Source of the DNA: CAYSCW01 sp964429795
GTDB lineage: Bacteria; Acidobacteriota; Aminicenantia; Aminicenantales; Aminicenantaceae
Assembly (NCBI GenBank): GCA_964429795.1
Contig: CAYSCW010000001.1
Span: 1-64,000, forward strand
Length of the DNA stretch: 64,000 bases
Direction of reading: 5' to 3'
Position numbers and translations under genes: made by a program. Positions 40,938-48,856 of the stretch are shown piece after piece. Within the stretch, counting starts at the first letter, position 1. Each line of letters starts with the position of its first letter. The notes under the pieces were generated by a model. It saw only the letters and a list, made by a program, of their open reading frames with translations. It had not been told where the DNA came from and searched no databases.

Positions 40938-42178
40938 TCTGGGGCCTTGATCTCGGGAAAAGCCTTTCTGAGGGAGTCATAGACCCAGGTTGCTATCTTT
41001 TCTTGGAAATCCCTTAATTCTTGGGGAGAAGGCCTTTGTTTTTCCCATGTTTCAAGTTTCTCCGCGGTTTTCAGGAAGACGTGATTTTCAATCTTGAATA
41101 GCATCTTGAGCACTCCTTCGCCTCCGTAATCAAGAAGCCGGGAGACATTGAGATACTGGTACATGTGGCCTCGTTGATCCGGGTAAAGGAAAGAAAACAA
41201 TGTTCTGGAGAAGTCATTCAGCACAGAGGTCGCTGATCCGCTGCAGATCTCAGGGACGCTTTCTGCTGGGGCCCACAGGGGAATTGCTACAGAACAGATG
41301 GGCTGTCCGAGGAGAATCCACATGGTGGCCAGGTAGGCTTTCTCCGGAGTTGGAGCTCCATGAAAGAGGGCGACGGAGACAGTGGAGTTGCGGTTGATGG
41401 TGTCGTTGGTGTTGATGTAGAGCGGAGAGGACGAGTCGAAAGCTCGAGGGTTGGAAAGAGGGTAGGAATGGAGCTTTTCGTTGACTAAATCTCGGGCTAC
41501 CTCCTGGAGGATGAACCTTGAGTCGAGCCTTCCTTCAGCATAGGCTGCTTGGAAGAGTCTGGTTGCTCTTTCATACCGGATATAGCCTCCTCCCCCGTCT
41601 TTTACGGGCGAAGTGTAGGCGTAGTTGGTGTGCACGATATATCCTTGAGGTGCAACCTTGGGATCTGCAGCATCGAATTTGACAAAAGAGGATCTTCCGG
41701 TTTCAAAAATACAGGCGTTTCCTTCGGCATCGATGACCCCGAAATTGGCGCCTACCCTTCGTTTGCCGTTTGTGTCGAGGAGAAGTTTTTCAAAATCAGA
41801 GACATTCGAGCATTTTTCCAGCGCTTCTTTCATGAAACGGCCGTTGTCATTCATCCCCTCAGGTCCTTCTGCGAGATCGCTCGAGGCTGCGTTCATGATG
41901 GCAAAGCCCGCTGTGTTTATCCCTGCCCATGCGTGTTCAGCGGAATTATCATCGGCGTTTATGAGGGCAATGAAGCCGTGTTTTTCCCCTTTGACATAGA
42001 CCATCTTGTTGGCAACGGCAGGGGCATCCCGGTTTTTCCATAACAATGCCCGGCCATCAGGAGTGGCCTTGCCAGAAACAGCAGCAACTGTGCAGGGAGA
42101 AGCCGGCAAGAAGCCCCCCAGGAAAATTAAGAAGAAAAGTATGATTGAAATTCCAGCAGAGGGATTTTGTCTTTTCAT
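40934..42178 (-). CDS. Exported Ntn-hydrolase (C45/acyltransferase-like)
   Basis: 414 residues with a signal peptide (SAGISIILFFLIFLGGFLPASP) ending directly before CTVAAVSGKATPDGRALLWKNRD. The new N-terminal Cys followed by Thr and the WKNRD segment fit family C45 (acyl-CoA:6-aminopenicillanate acyltransferase-like) and related choloylglycine hydrolases. FGVIDAEGNACIFETG and YIVHTNYA are also family-like. It would hydrolyse amide bonds in the periplasm; substrate unknown. The second ATG is best spaced from GGAGG. It is 13 bases from the deacetylase gene upstream. Confidence 0.75.
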   Translation of the reverse strand: MKRQNPSAGISIILFFLIFLGGFLPASPCTVAAVSGKATPDGRALLWKNRDAPAVANKMVYVKGEKHGFIALINADDNSAEHAWAGINTAGFAIMNAASSDLAEGPEGMNDNGRFMKEALEKCSNVSDFEKLLLDTNGKRRVGANFGVIDAEGNACIFETGRSSFVKFDAADPKVAPQGYIVHTNYAYTSPVKDGGGGYIRYERATRLFQAAYAEGRLDSRFILQEVARDLVNEKLHSYPLSNPRAFDSSSPLYINTNDTINRNSTVSVALFHGAPTPEKAYLATMWILLGQPICSVAIPLWAPAESVPEICSGSATSVLNDFSRTLFSFLYPDQRGHMYQYLNVSRLLDYGGEGVLKMLFKIENHVFLKTAEKLETWEKQRPSPQELRDFQEKIATWVYDSLRKAFPEIKAPD

Positions 42179-42191
42179 CTTCATTCCTCCA

Positions 42192-43163
42192 TTATTTCTT
42201 CCTGCTGTTTTCCTTGACGTATTTAGCGATGGCCTCATGGGTGGCGAACCATACTCCATCGTGGTTTTTGATGTGTTGTATCAGCTTTTCCAGCATGGCG
42301 ATCCGGCTTCTGTGGCCGATATATTTGGGGTGCATGGTGAGGACAAAAAGGGTCCCCTCCTCGTAGGCTTTATCGAACTCGGCTTCCCAGATGGAATAGA
42401 CATCCATGGGCTTGATGTGGGGACGAACACTCGTGTAGCGGGAAAAGCCGAAATAGGGATAGTCATCGAGCAGCCATTCCACGGGAAGCTCCACGATTCC
42501 CGTTGGTTTTCCGTTATGGAGAAGCTCGTAAGGGCGGTCGTCGGCCATGAGGCTTGAGTCGTAAAGAAGCCCCAATTCCTTTATAAGCTTTATGGTTGAG
42601 CGGCTGAAATCCCAAGATGGAGTTCGGATCCCAGTCGGTGCCTTTCCTGTGATCTCTTTGAGCGTATCATAGGCCATCTGCATGAGCCTGCGCTCCTCTT
42701 CTTCCCCAAGGAGAGAGTTTCTCTCATGGATCCAGCCGTGCATACCGATTTCGTGGTGCTGTCTCTGGATAATGGCTTGGATCTGATCAGGGTGAAGGAG
42801 TGCTGTTACGGCGGGGACAAAAAAGCTGGCGGGTACGTTGTGTTTATCCAGGAGAGCCAGAATGCGAGGGATTGCTACGCGGGCCGAATATTCTCCCTGA
42901 GAGAAAATCCCAGGGGAAATATCCATATCCCTCAGTGCGTTGGTCTCAGAATCAAAGTCGAAGGAAAGAGCCACCGCCACCTTGGCTCCGTTGGGCCAGG
43001 TCTCAGGGGTGAGGTCTTTTCCCGCCCGAACTTCACTGACTAAGGACTTAACTTTCTCCAACGGCCATTCCCAGGGTTTTTCCTCTTGTTTGTTCCCTTC
43101 TCCAGGAACAAAGACCAGTCCAAGAATGGCCGCTACCATTAAGATGAAAGAAAATCGTTTCAT
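42192..43163 (-). CDS. Exported polysaccharide deacetylase-family protein
   Basis: NodB-homology (carbohydrate esterase 4-like) protein of 323 residues with a signal peptide (FSFILMVAAILGLVFVPGEG). Motif 1 is ALSFDFDSE with the catalytic and metal Asp. Motif 2 is IGMHGWIHERN with the two His ligands. Motif 3 is RTPSWDFS. The layout resembles the Helicobacter PgdA-like and allantoinase-type branch, in which the substrate may be a peptide or cyclic imide rather than a sugar. It is co-transcribed with the Ntn-hydrolase. Confidence 0.82.
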   Translation of the reverse strand: MKRFSFILMVAAILGLVFVPGEGNKQEEKPWEWPLEKVKSLVSEVRAGKDLTPETWPNGAKVAVALSFDFDSETNALRDMDISPGIFSQGEYSARVAIPRILALLDKHNVPASFFVPAVTALLHPDQIQAIIQRQHHEIGMHGWIHERNSLLGEEEERRLMQMAYDTLKEITGKAPTGIRTPSWDFSRSTIKLIKELGLLYDSSLMADDRPYELLHNGKPTGIVELPVEWLLDDYPYFGFSRYTSVRPHIKPMDVYSIWEAEFDKAYEEGTLFVLTMHPKYIGHRSRIAMLEKLIQHIKNHDGVWFATHEAIAKYVKENSRKK

Positions 43164-43249
43164 TCTATGCCTCCTTTAATGTTATCTGTCATCCATCCTA
43201 GGGTCGGAAGGTCAAATTCGATTTTAGCAAACACACGTTTACTGAGTCA

Positions 43250-43978
43250 CTATCGAGGGTAACCGACAGCACTCAGATACAAAATGCTCTCCTCCTCGCC
43301 ATCCACGTCAAGGAGCTCATTGACCTCATCGTCGTAGAGCGCTGCAATCTGGCAGGATCCCAGTCCCAGAGAAACCGCGGCCAGAGCAAGATTTTGAGCG
43401 ATGTGTCCTGCATCCAGATAGATGTATCTGTAAGCTCTCTGTTTATACTTCCATTTTGACCTTTCGAAGACAGCTGTCCAGGCAAAGACCGCATTCGCTT
43501 CAAAAGCCATGTCTTGATCAAGGGCTGCTTGGGCAATCGCTCGACGAAAGTCTCCTTTTCGGAGCTGCTCAAGCTGGTGATTCTGAATGGAATAATGGTA
43601 GATTCCGCACTCGATGCCCTCCACACTGTGAATGAAGAGGTAGGTTTCCACTGGATAGAGAGCTCCTGCTGAAGGAGTAGCGCGCAGTTCGTAGCCCATG
43701 TATTCCTTGGTGATTCCTTGGCTGGCCCAGAGGAGCTGAGAAAGATGAGCCTTTTTCAGAGGTTCCTCTCTAAAATCGCGGATGCTGCGCCGATGCTGGA
43801 TTGCTTTCCAGAGGAGCATGCCTCCTTCTCTTTGAGGAGGGTCGAGCTTTATTCGAGGTGCTGAAGGGAATTGTTTATATTTCTCAGGCTTGGTGTGCCA
43901 GAGGAGGTGTCCGCCGGGGAGTTTTCCCCTGGAGTATTTTGTCTCTTTTTGGAAGAGATCTCCTTTTCCATACTTCAT
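43250..43978 (-). CDS. SagB/ThcOx-type FMN dehydrogenase
   Basis: Nitroreductase-fold protein of 242 residues in the SagB subfamily. It has the FMN phosphate-binding RRSIRDF (about residues 63-69), ATPSAGALYPVETYL (about 99-113) and AGHIAQNLALAAVSLGLGSC. SagB enzymes oxidise azolines in peptide natural products, but stand-alone members of unknown role are common. No YcaO cyclodehydratase or precursor peptide is seen near, so a RiPP function is not supported. It overlaps the next gene upstream by 4 bases. Confidence 0.82.
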   Translation of the reverse strand: MKYGKGDLFQKETKYSRGKLPGGHLLWHTKPEKYKQFPSAPRIKLDPPQREGGMLLWKAIQHRRSIRDFREEPLKKAHLSQLLWASQGITKEYMGYELRATPSAGALYPVETYLFIHSVEGIECGIYHYSIQNHQLEQLRKGDFRRAIAQAALDQDMAFEANAVFAWTAVFERSKWKYKQRAYRYIYLDAGHIAQNLALAAVSLGLGSCQIAALYDDEVNELLDVDGEEESILYLSAVGYPR

Positions 43979-46122
43979 TTTTGGCCTCCTCGGTCATGGC
44001 TTTCTCTTTCCATCTTTTCCAGCTTTTCCTTGGCTTCTTTGTATTGGGGATTGACTGCTAAGGCTTTTCGGTAGAATTCAACGGCCTTCCTTTTCTGTTC
44101 GAAGCGAAGATACATGTCGCCGATTTCTTTATAGAGGCGGGCATTTCTGGGGTATAGCTCTGTGGCTATATCCGTCAGCGCAATGACTTCATCCATTTTC
44201 TTGTCCTGCTCAAGCCTGCTGGCGAGATTGAAGATGGCATTCATGCTGACACTGAGATGGGAAGGATTCATAGCGTATGCCTTCTTGAGTAGACTTCTTG
44301 CCTCTTGGTTGTTTCCAACCCAGAGATGAGCCTCAGCCAGGCCGCTCGCAGAGAGAGGGGAATGGGGATAGAGCTCAGCATTCAAGTTGAGGATGTTGAA
44401 GGATTTTTCTGTTTCATTCTTCTCGAGGAAGTGGCGGGTCACTCTGATCATATCTTCACTGAAATTTGGGTAGATATCAGCACCGGCAAATGTTCGCTTT
44501 AATCTTTCTCCCAGTTCATTAAAATCCGTATCCATTGAGATGAATAAACGGCTGATGGAATCAGGGTAGACTCTGGACCAATCTTTTTCCCACTCAGAAA
44601 TCAGCTGGACGAAGCTTTTTTTGAACCGGAAATTATTTCTCTGAGACGGCCATGTCTTGCTGATTTTGATATAATCTGAGAAGAAGGGAATGGGTCCTGA
44701 TTTATAGTAGCTTTTAAGTCTCTCTTTCCCTAATGTTTCGCTCAAGGTACATGCCATGTGGGTACCCACATTGGTGAAGGCTTGCCGGGAGAGAGGGTGT
44801 ATCCCTGCCTTTATTTTTTTTCGAGTTTCCCCATAATTGTTTTTTAGAGCTTTGAGGTCGACATATGTATTGAAGTAGGTGAAAGCTTCTTCTGGGTTCT
44901 CTTTTCCTCGGGAGGTAAGGCCTTGCCAATCGTATTGGCTCATGCCATAGGAAAAGACATCAAAGCAGGCATCATGAATAAGCTGGGCCTCTTTGTCATC
45001 AACATAGGTTGTGCCATCTATGTCTTCATCCAGGACGAGTTCCGCCAGGCGTTGGGCATAGAACATGCGATTCATCCCTTCCAGGTTAGAGGCAAGGGCG
45101 ATAGCAAGTCTTTCCGTGGGAAAGATGAGGAGAAGGGTCCTTGTTTCGGGCTGGGAGCCGCTATGGCCGACCATGAAATGCCCTCTCATGGGTCTCACAT
45201 TCCATCCCATCCCGTAACCTGTAAAAAATCCTCCTTTGGTCGCCATGGAAGTGAACATCTTCCTCCAGGTTTCTTCCATGAGAATCTTGCCTTCCATGAT
45301 ACCTTTTGCGTATTTCAGGAGGTCGATTACAGTTGAGCGTGTTCCCCCTCCCGCAAAGCGGCTGGAGACATCCACATACTCTGAATTCTTGATCTCTCCG
45401 TTGATGAGCCGGTATCCCCTGACGCGGCTGGGGATAAGGTCAATGGGATCATCCATGCGGGTATCTTTCATGCCCAACGGTTCTAAGATGTGCTCTTTTA
45501 TGTATTGTCCGTAGGACATGCCTGATGCATCCTCAACCAGAGCTCCCAGCAGGTTGAAACCATAGCTGGAATAGTAGTATCTGGTGCCTGGTTGGACAAC
45601 AAGGTCAAAATCCTGGAATATAGCCAACGCTTCCTTGGTATTTTTATGAACTTTTATGTGACCCTCAACCTCATAGTTTTTGTAATGACTGATGCCGCCC
45701 AGATGCCCTAAAAGAAGCCGCACGGTGACCGGCCATTTTTTCCTTGGAAAATAAGGCACATAGGTTTGAACCTCCGCATCCAGGTCGATTTTGCCGGCCT
45801 CTGCCAGCTTGAGCACAGCGATGGCCGTTATGGTTTTGGTGATGGAAGCCAGACGGTATGAGCTTTCTGGCTTAGCCGGGACCATGTTCTCCAGGTCGGC
45901 GTATCCGAAGCCTTCGGTCCAGATGAAGTCATCCTTCATGAATCCGATCGAGAGCCCTGGAATATGGTCCAAAGCCATATGCTTGATGACAAATGATTCA
46001 TAGGCTTTTATCGCTTCTGAATAGGACGATGAGGTCTCTTGGGCAGAGTAGCACGGCGTTTGGAGGCCGATACTAACCAAGAGAACTAAGAACAAAGCAG
46101 TGACGGGAATGTGCTTTTTCAT
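43975..46122 (-). CDS. Exported beta-lactamase-fold serine hydrolase with C-terminal TPRs
   Basis: 715 residues. A signal peptide precedes a class C beta-lactamase/DD-peptidase domain (about 35-370) with the SITK nucleophile motif (Ser93, Lys96) and HSG (in VGHSGSQP). The usual Tyr-x-Asn is YSS (in YYSSYGFNLLG), so Asn is replaced by Ser. A linker of about 200 residues follows, then tetratricopeptide repeats (about 590-710) ending in VEFYRKALAVNPQYKEA. Such proteins are peptidases or esterases; a beta-lactam role is unlikely. Confidence 0.85.
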   Translation of the reverse strand: MKKHIPVTALFLVLLVSIGLQTPCYSAQETSSSYSEAIKAYESFVIKHMALDHIPGLSIGFMKDDFIWTEGFGYADLENMVPAKPESSYRLASITKTITAIAVLKLAEAGKIDLDAEVQTYVPYFPRKKWPVTVRLLLGHLGGISHYKNYEVEGHIKVHKNTKEALAIFQDFDLVVQPGTRYYYSSYGFNLLGALVEDASGMSYGQYIKEHILEPLGMKDTRMDDPIDLIPSRVRGYRLINGEIKNSEYVDVSSRFAGGGTRSTVIDLLKYAKGIMEGKILMEETWRKMFTSMATKGGFFTGYGMGWNVRPMRGHFMVGHSGSQPETRTLLLIFPTERLAIALASNLEGMNRMFYAQRLAELVLDEDIDGTTYVDDKEAQLIHDACFDVFSYGMSQYDWQGLTSRGKENPEEAFTYFNTYVDLKALKNNYGETRKKIKAGIHPLSRQAFTNVGTHMACTLSETLGKERLKSYYKSGPIPFFSDYIKISKTWPSQRNNFRFKKSFVQLISEWEKDWSRVYPDSISRLFISMDTDFNELGERLKRTFAGADIYPNFSEDMIRVTRHFLEKNETEKSFNILNLNAELYPHSPLSASGLAEAHLWVGNNQEARSLLKKAYAMNPSHLSVSMNAIFNLASRLEQDKKMDEVIALTDIATELYPRNARLYKEIGDMYLRFEQKRKAVEFYRKALAVNPQYKEAKEKLEKMERESHDRGGQK

Positions 46123-46186
46123 CTCAGAAGACCTCCTTGAAGTATGATTAACGGAGAATTTTTATCTGTTTTCAAGGGCAAAAATT

Positions 46187-47602
46187 TTATAAGGCAAAAC
46201 CGAAGATAAGGAAAAGAAGAAGGGCAAAACCTGCTGCTGCAAGAGCATAGGGAAGCTGGGTTCTCACGTGGTCGATGTGGTCACAGGCAGAAGCCATAGA
46301 AGAGATGATGGTGGTGTCGGAAATGGGAGAACAGTGGTCTCCAAAGACACCCCCTCCCAGGACAGCAGCGATGACCAACCCCGGATGAAGACCGATGAGT
46401 CTGATTATGGGGACGGCAATGGGAATCATGATGGCAAACGTTCCCCAGGATGTTCCCGTAGAAAAGGCAATGAAGCAGGATATCAGGAAAACCAGAGCAG
46501 GGATGACTCCCGCAGGAAGCGTTGTCTTTGCCGCTTGTGCCACAAAAGGGCCAGTGCCCAGAGCATCGCAAGTATCGCCGATAGCAAAGGCCAGGATCAT
46601 CAGACTGGCCAGGGGAACAAGACCTCCCACGCCTTTCATGAAGATATCTGTGATTTCCTTGGTCCTCATAATTCCTTGAATCCTATAGGCGACAGCTCCT
46701 ACCACAAGAGCGATGATAACCGACCAAAGGACAGACATGGATCCCGATCCGTCCATAAGATTTCCCTTTCCAGTGATGAGGAGCACGATGGGCATCATGA
46801 CCACCATGGCAGCCACAGGAAGGATCATGTTCACAGCTCGTGGCTTGACTCCTTCTTTTGCCTTCATCATTACCACCTCGTCAGCGATCAAAGGTTCAGC
46901 CCCGTCGCGGAGGAGTTTGTTTTCAATGCGAACGCGTCTTTCTGCTGCCTGCATGGGGCCGATGTCTTTTTCGGTCAAAACCAACACGATGACAAGGAGG
47001 AGAGCCAGGATAGCGTAGAAGTTGAATGGGATTGAAGAGACCAGGAATTTGACCGGATTTTCCACACCCTGTGTGGCCAGAAGTCCGATGACGAACGCTC
47101 CCCAGGCATTCAAGGGAATGAGGATGCATTTAGGAGCAGATGTGGAATCAAGGATGTAGCTCAGCTTTTCCCTGGAGATTTTCAGTTTGTCGAAAAGGGG
47201 CCGCGCTATCGCTCCTGAGACAAGAACGCATATGCTGGATTCGATGAAGATGACAAAGCCCAAAAACCAGGCGAGGAGTCCTGCGGATTTTCTGGTTCTG
47301 ACGATCCCTTTGTCCACAACCCAGTTGATGAAGCCCTTCATCCCACCGGAATACTGAGTGAAGGTGATGATGGCCCCAATCAGAGCGCTGAAGAGTACTA
47401 CCCTCGTGTTATCCTCATCCTTAAACACAGCGATAAGGGCATTAATTGTCTGAAAAAGGCCGGTAAGAGGATTCCATGCCTGGATGATGGTCCATCCTAG
47501 CCAGATACCCAGGATGAGGGAAATGTAAACATGTTTGGTTTTAATGGCGAGGAAAATGGCAAAAAGTGGAGGCAGGATGGAGAGCCAGCCATATGAGTCC
47601 AT
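46187..47602 (-). CDS. NhaC-family Na+/H+ antiporter-like transporter
   Basis: Inner membrane protein of 471 residues with about 11-12 hydrophobic segments. The sequence fits the NhaC/ArsB-NhaD ion transporter clan: FIESSICVLVSGAIARPLFDK, STSAPKCILIPLNAWGAF, AFSTGTSWGTFAIMIPIAVP and GGGVFGDHCSPISDTTIISS, which holds the conserved polar residues. Members exchange Na+ for H+, or malate/lactate, or import amino acids. Its position amid peptidase genes would also suit uptake of a breakdown product, but that is inference. Confidence 0.85.
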   Translation of the reverse strand: MDSYGWLSILPPLFAIFLAIKTKHVYISLILGIWLGWTIIQAWNPLTGLFQTINALIAVFKDEDNTRVVLFSALIGAIITFTQYSGGMKGFINWVVDKGIVRTRKSAGLLAWFLGFVIFIESSICVLVSGAIARPLFDKLKISREKLSYILDSTSAPKCILIPLNAWGAFVIGLLATQGVENPVKFLVSSIPFNFYAILALLLVIVLVLTEKDIGPMQAAERRVRIENKLLRDGAEPLIADEVVMMKAKEGVKPRAVNMILPVAAMVVMMPIVLLITGKGNLMDGSGSMSVLWSVIIALVVGAVAYRIQGIMRTKEITDIFMKGVGGLVPLASLMILAFAIGDTCDALGTGPFVAQAAKTTLPAGVIPALVFLISCFIAFSTGTSWGTFAIMIPIAVPIIRLIGLHPGLVIAAVLGGGVFGDHCSPISDTTIISSMASACDHIDHVRTQLPYALAAAGFALLLFLIFGFAL

Positions 47603-47686
47603 GGGGGGATTTTCCTAGAAGAGACATATAGCACTCGGAAACTTGGATGTCAAATTCTGGGTGAAGAGTAAGTGGTTGAGGTTATG

Positions 47687-47715
47687 TTGACAGGCATATT
47701 TCAAACCGTTAGAAT
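47687..47715 (+). promoter_or_regulatory. Promoter of small exported protein
   Basis: TTGACA (47687-47692), a 17-base spacer and TAGAAT (47710-47715), about 70 bases before the GTG start at 47788. Confidence 0.55.
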
Positions 47716-47787
47716 TCTTTTGGGAAGAGTGAAGGCTATAGAATAGTCTGATTTAGTCGCTTGGCGTAAAGCCAAAAGGAGGAAGCT

Positions 47788-48105
47788 GTGAGATCAAAGT
47801 TGCTGATTCTTCTCCTTACCCTCTCTGTTGCCTGCGTTTCCTCTCCATGGAAATTCAATGCTCAAAAAATTAAGCGCGGCGAGGCTAAGATACTTGCCCA
47901 GGAAGAGCGGCTCGGTGGTTATTATCTGGTTACAGCAGGATTTGTCAGGAAGTTTTACGATGATTGTGTCAAAACCAGCCAAGATAAGAGAGGCTGTGAG
48001 ATTAGGACGCATTCCCTTGTGGCTGCTGAAAACCTGGATGGAACCTTTTGGGTCAAACCTGCGATGGTGAAGGAATTTCAGAAAAAAAAGAAAGAGAAAC
48101 CGTAG
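47788..48105 (+). CDS. Small exported protein of unknown function
   Basis: 105 residues starting with GTG behind GGAGG. The N-terminus is a signal or lipoprotein signal peptide (SKLLILLLTLSVACVSS); SVAC is an imperfect lipobox. The mature part is basic, with a Cys pair (DDCVKTSQDKRGCEIR) that could form a disulfide and a Lys-rich tail. I do not recognise the family. It is convergent with the lectin-like gene, 7 bases apart. Confidence 0.6.
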   Translation: MRSKLLILLLTLSVACVSSPWKFNAQKIKRGEAKILAQEERLGGYYLVTAGFVRKFYDDCVKTSQDKRGCEIRTHSLVAAENLDGTFWVKPAMVKEFQKKKKEKP

Positions 48106-48112
48106 GCTGTCC

Positions 48113-48616
48113 CTAATTTTCTGTGGGAACAGCGTTGCGCTCGACCTTGATCACCGCGCTGAACTCGCCCGTGTTGGAACAGTTACCTGTGAAGCTGCAA
48201 TCGTTGATTCCTAGAAAGAGCTGTCCTCTTTTTCCATGAAAAGTGATGTCTTTGCCCACAAAGAAGTTATTATTTTCAATTCCTCCGATAAGAGCGGCAT
48301 GATTGACGGAGGGTAAAGGATCGTCACATTGGAGGTAATCACCTGGCCAGTCACTCTGGTAATTTTGCCGATCCCATCCCTCTGGCCCCACGCAAGAATC
48401 TGTGTAACCACTGTTAAAACATACCTTGCCTGAGGCTGTAATCGTCACTCTATCTTGCGGCCTTAATGTCAAGCCGGTATCAGTCCATGCTTGGTTGCCC
48501 GGGACCACGACCACTTTCTGCTCCACTTTAGGAGGCTTGGGCTTTTTCTTGTCTTGGGCTGCAATAAGAACCAGAGAGACCAAGACAAGGATAAATGCGA
48601 TGCGAAGAATTTTCAT
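48113..48616 (-). CDS. Secreted LecA (PA-IL)-like lectin domain protein
   Basis: About 167 residues with a signal peptide (ILRIAFILVLVSLVLIAAQ), a Lys/Pro-rich spacer and one domain resembling the PA-IL galactophilic lectin. Recognisable segments are VPGNQAWTDTGLTLRPQDRV, ITASGKVCF, AALIGGI and RGQLFLGINDCSFTGN, followed by NTGEFSAVIKV. The C-terminal Asn/Asp residues would bind calcium and sugar. Extra cysteines may form disulfides. I start at the ATG behind AAAGGAGG. Ligand unknown. Confidence 0.72.
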   Translation of the reverse strand: MKILRIAFILVLVSLVLIAAQDKKKPKPPKVEQKVVVVPGNQAWTDTGLTLRPQDRVTITASGKVCFNSGYTDSCVGPEGWDRQNYQSDWPGDYLQCDDPLPSVNHAALIGGIENNNFFVGKDITFHGKRGQLFLGINDCSFTGNCSNTGEFSAVIKVERNAVPTEN

Positions 48617-48717
48617 CTCCACCTCCTTTATTAAAGGCTCTTTCTTATCAGTTTTATCTGCCCCAGTCAAGCATTTGTTGACAACAATCAGTCTATGAAA
48701 ATTTCCACGATACTGAA

Positions 48718-48746
48718 TTGACGCCAGGGTTTCTATGTGTTAATAG
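48718..48746 (+). promoter_or_regulatory. Promoter of S9 peptidase gene 48857-50902
   Basis: TTGACG (48718-48723), a 17-base spacer and TAATAG (48741-48746). The ATG at 48857 has AAAGGAGG as ribosome site. Confidence 0.5.
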
Positions 48747-48856
48747 CTACAGAAAGAGAATAAAGATAAATTTGGATTTAAAATGCGTCTTTCAGGGATA
48801 AAAGAGACATCCCCTGCAAGAGAGGAAGATTTCAAGATTCATAAAAGGAGGAATGC

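Noticed and set aside
43250..43978. SagB-like gene as part of a RiPP azoline cluster
   Set aside because: No YcaO cyclodehydratase, SagC-like protein or plausible precursor peptide lies nearby.
46268..47035. 255-codon plus-strand open frame
   Set aside because: It lies fully antisense to the NhaC-type transporter, is rich in Asp/His/Ser as expected of an antisense of hydrophobic codons, and has no ribosome site.
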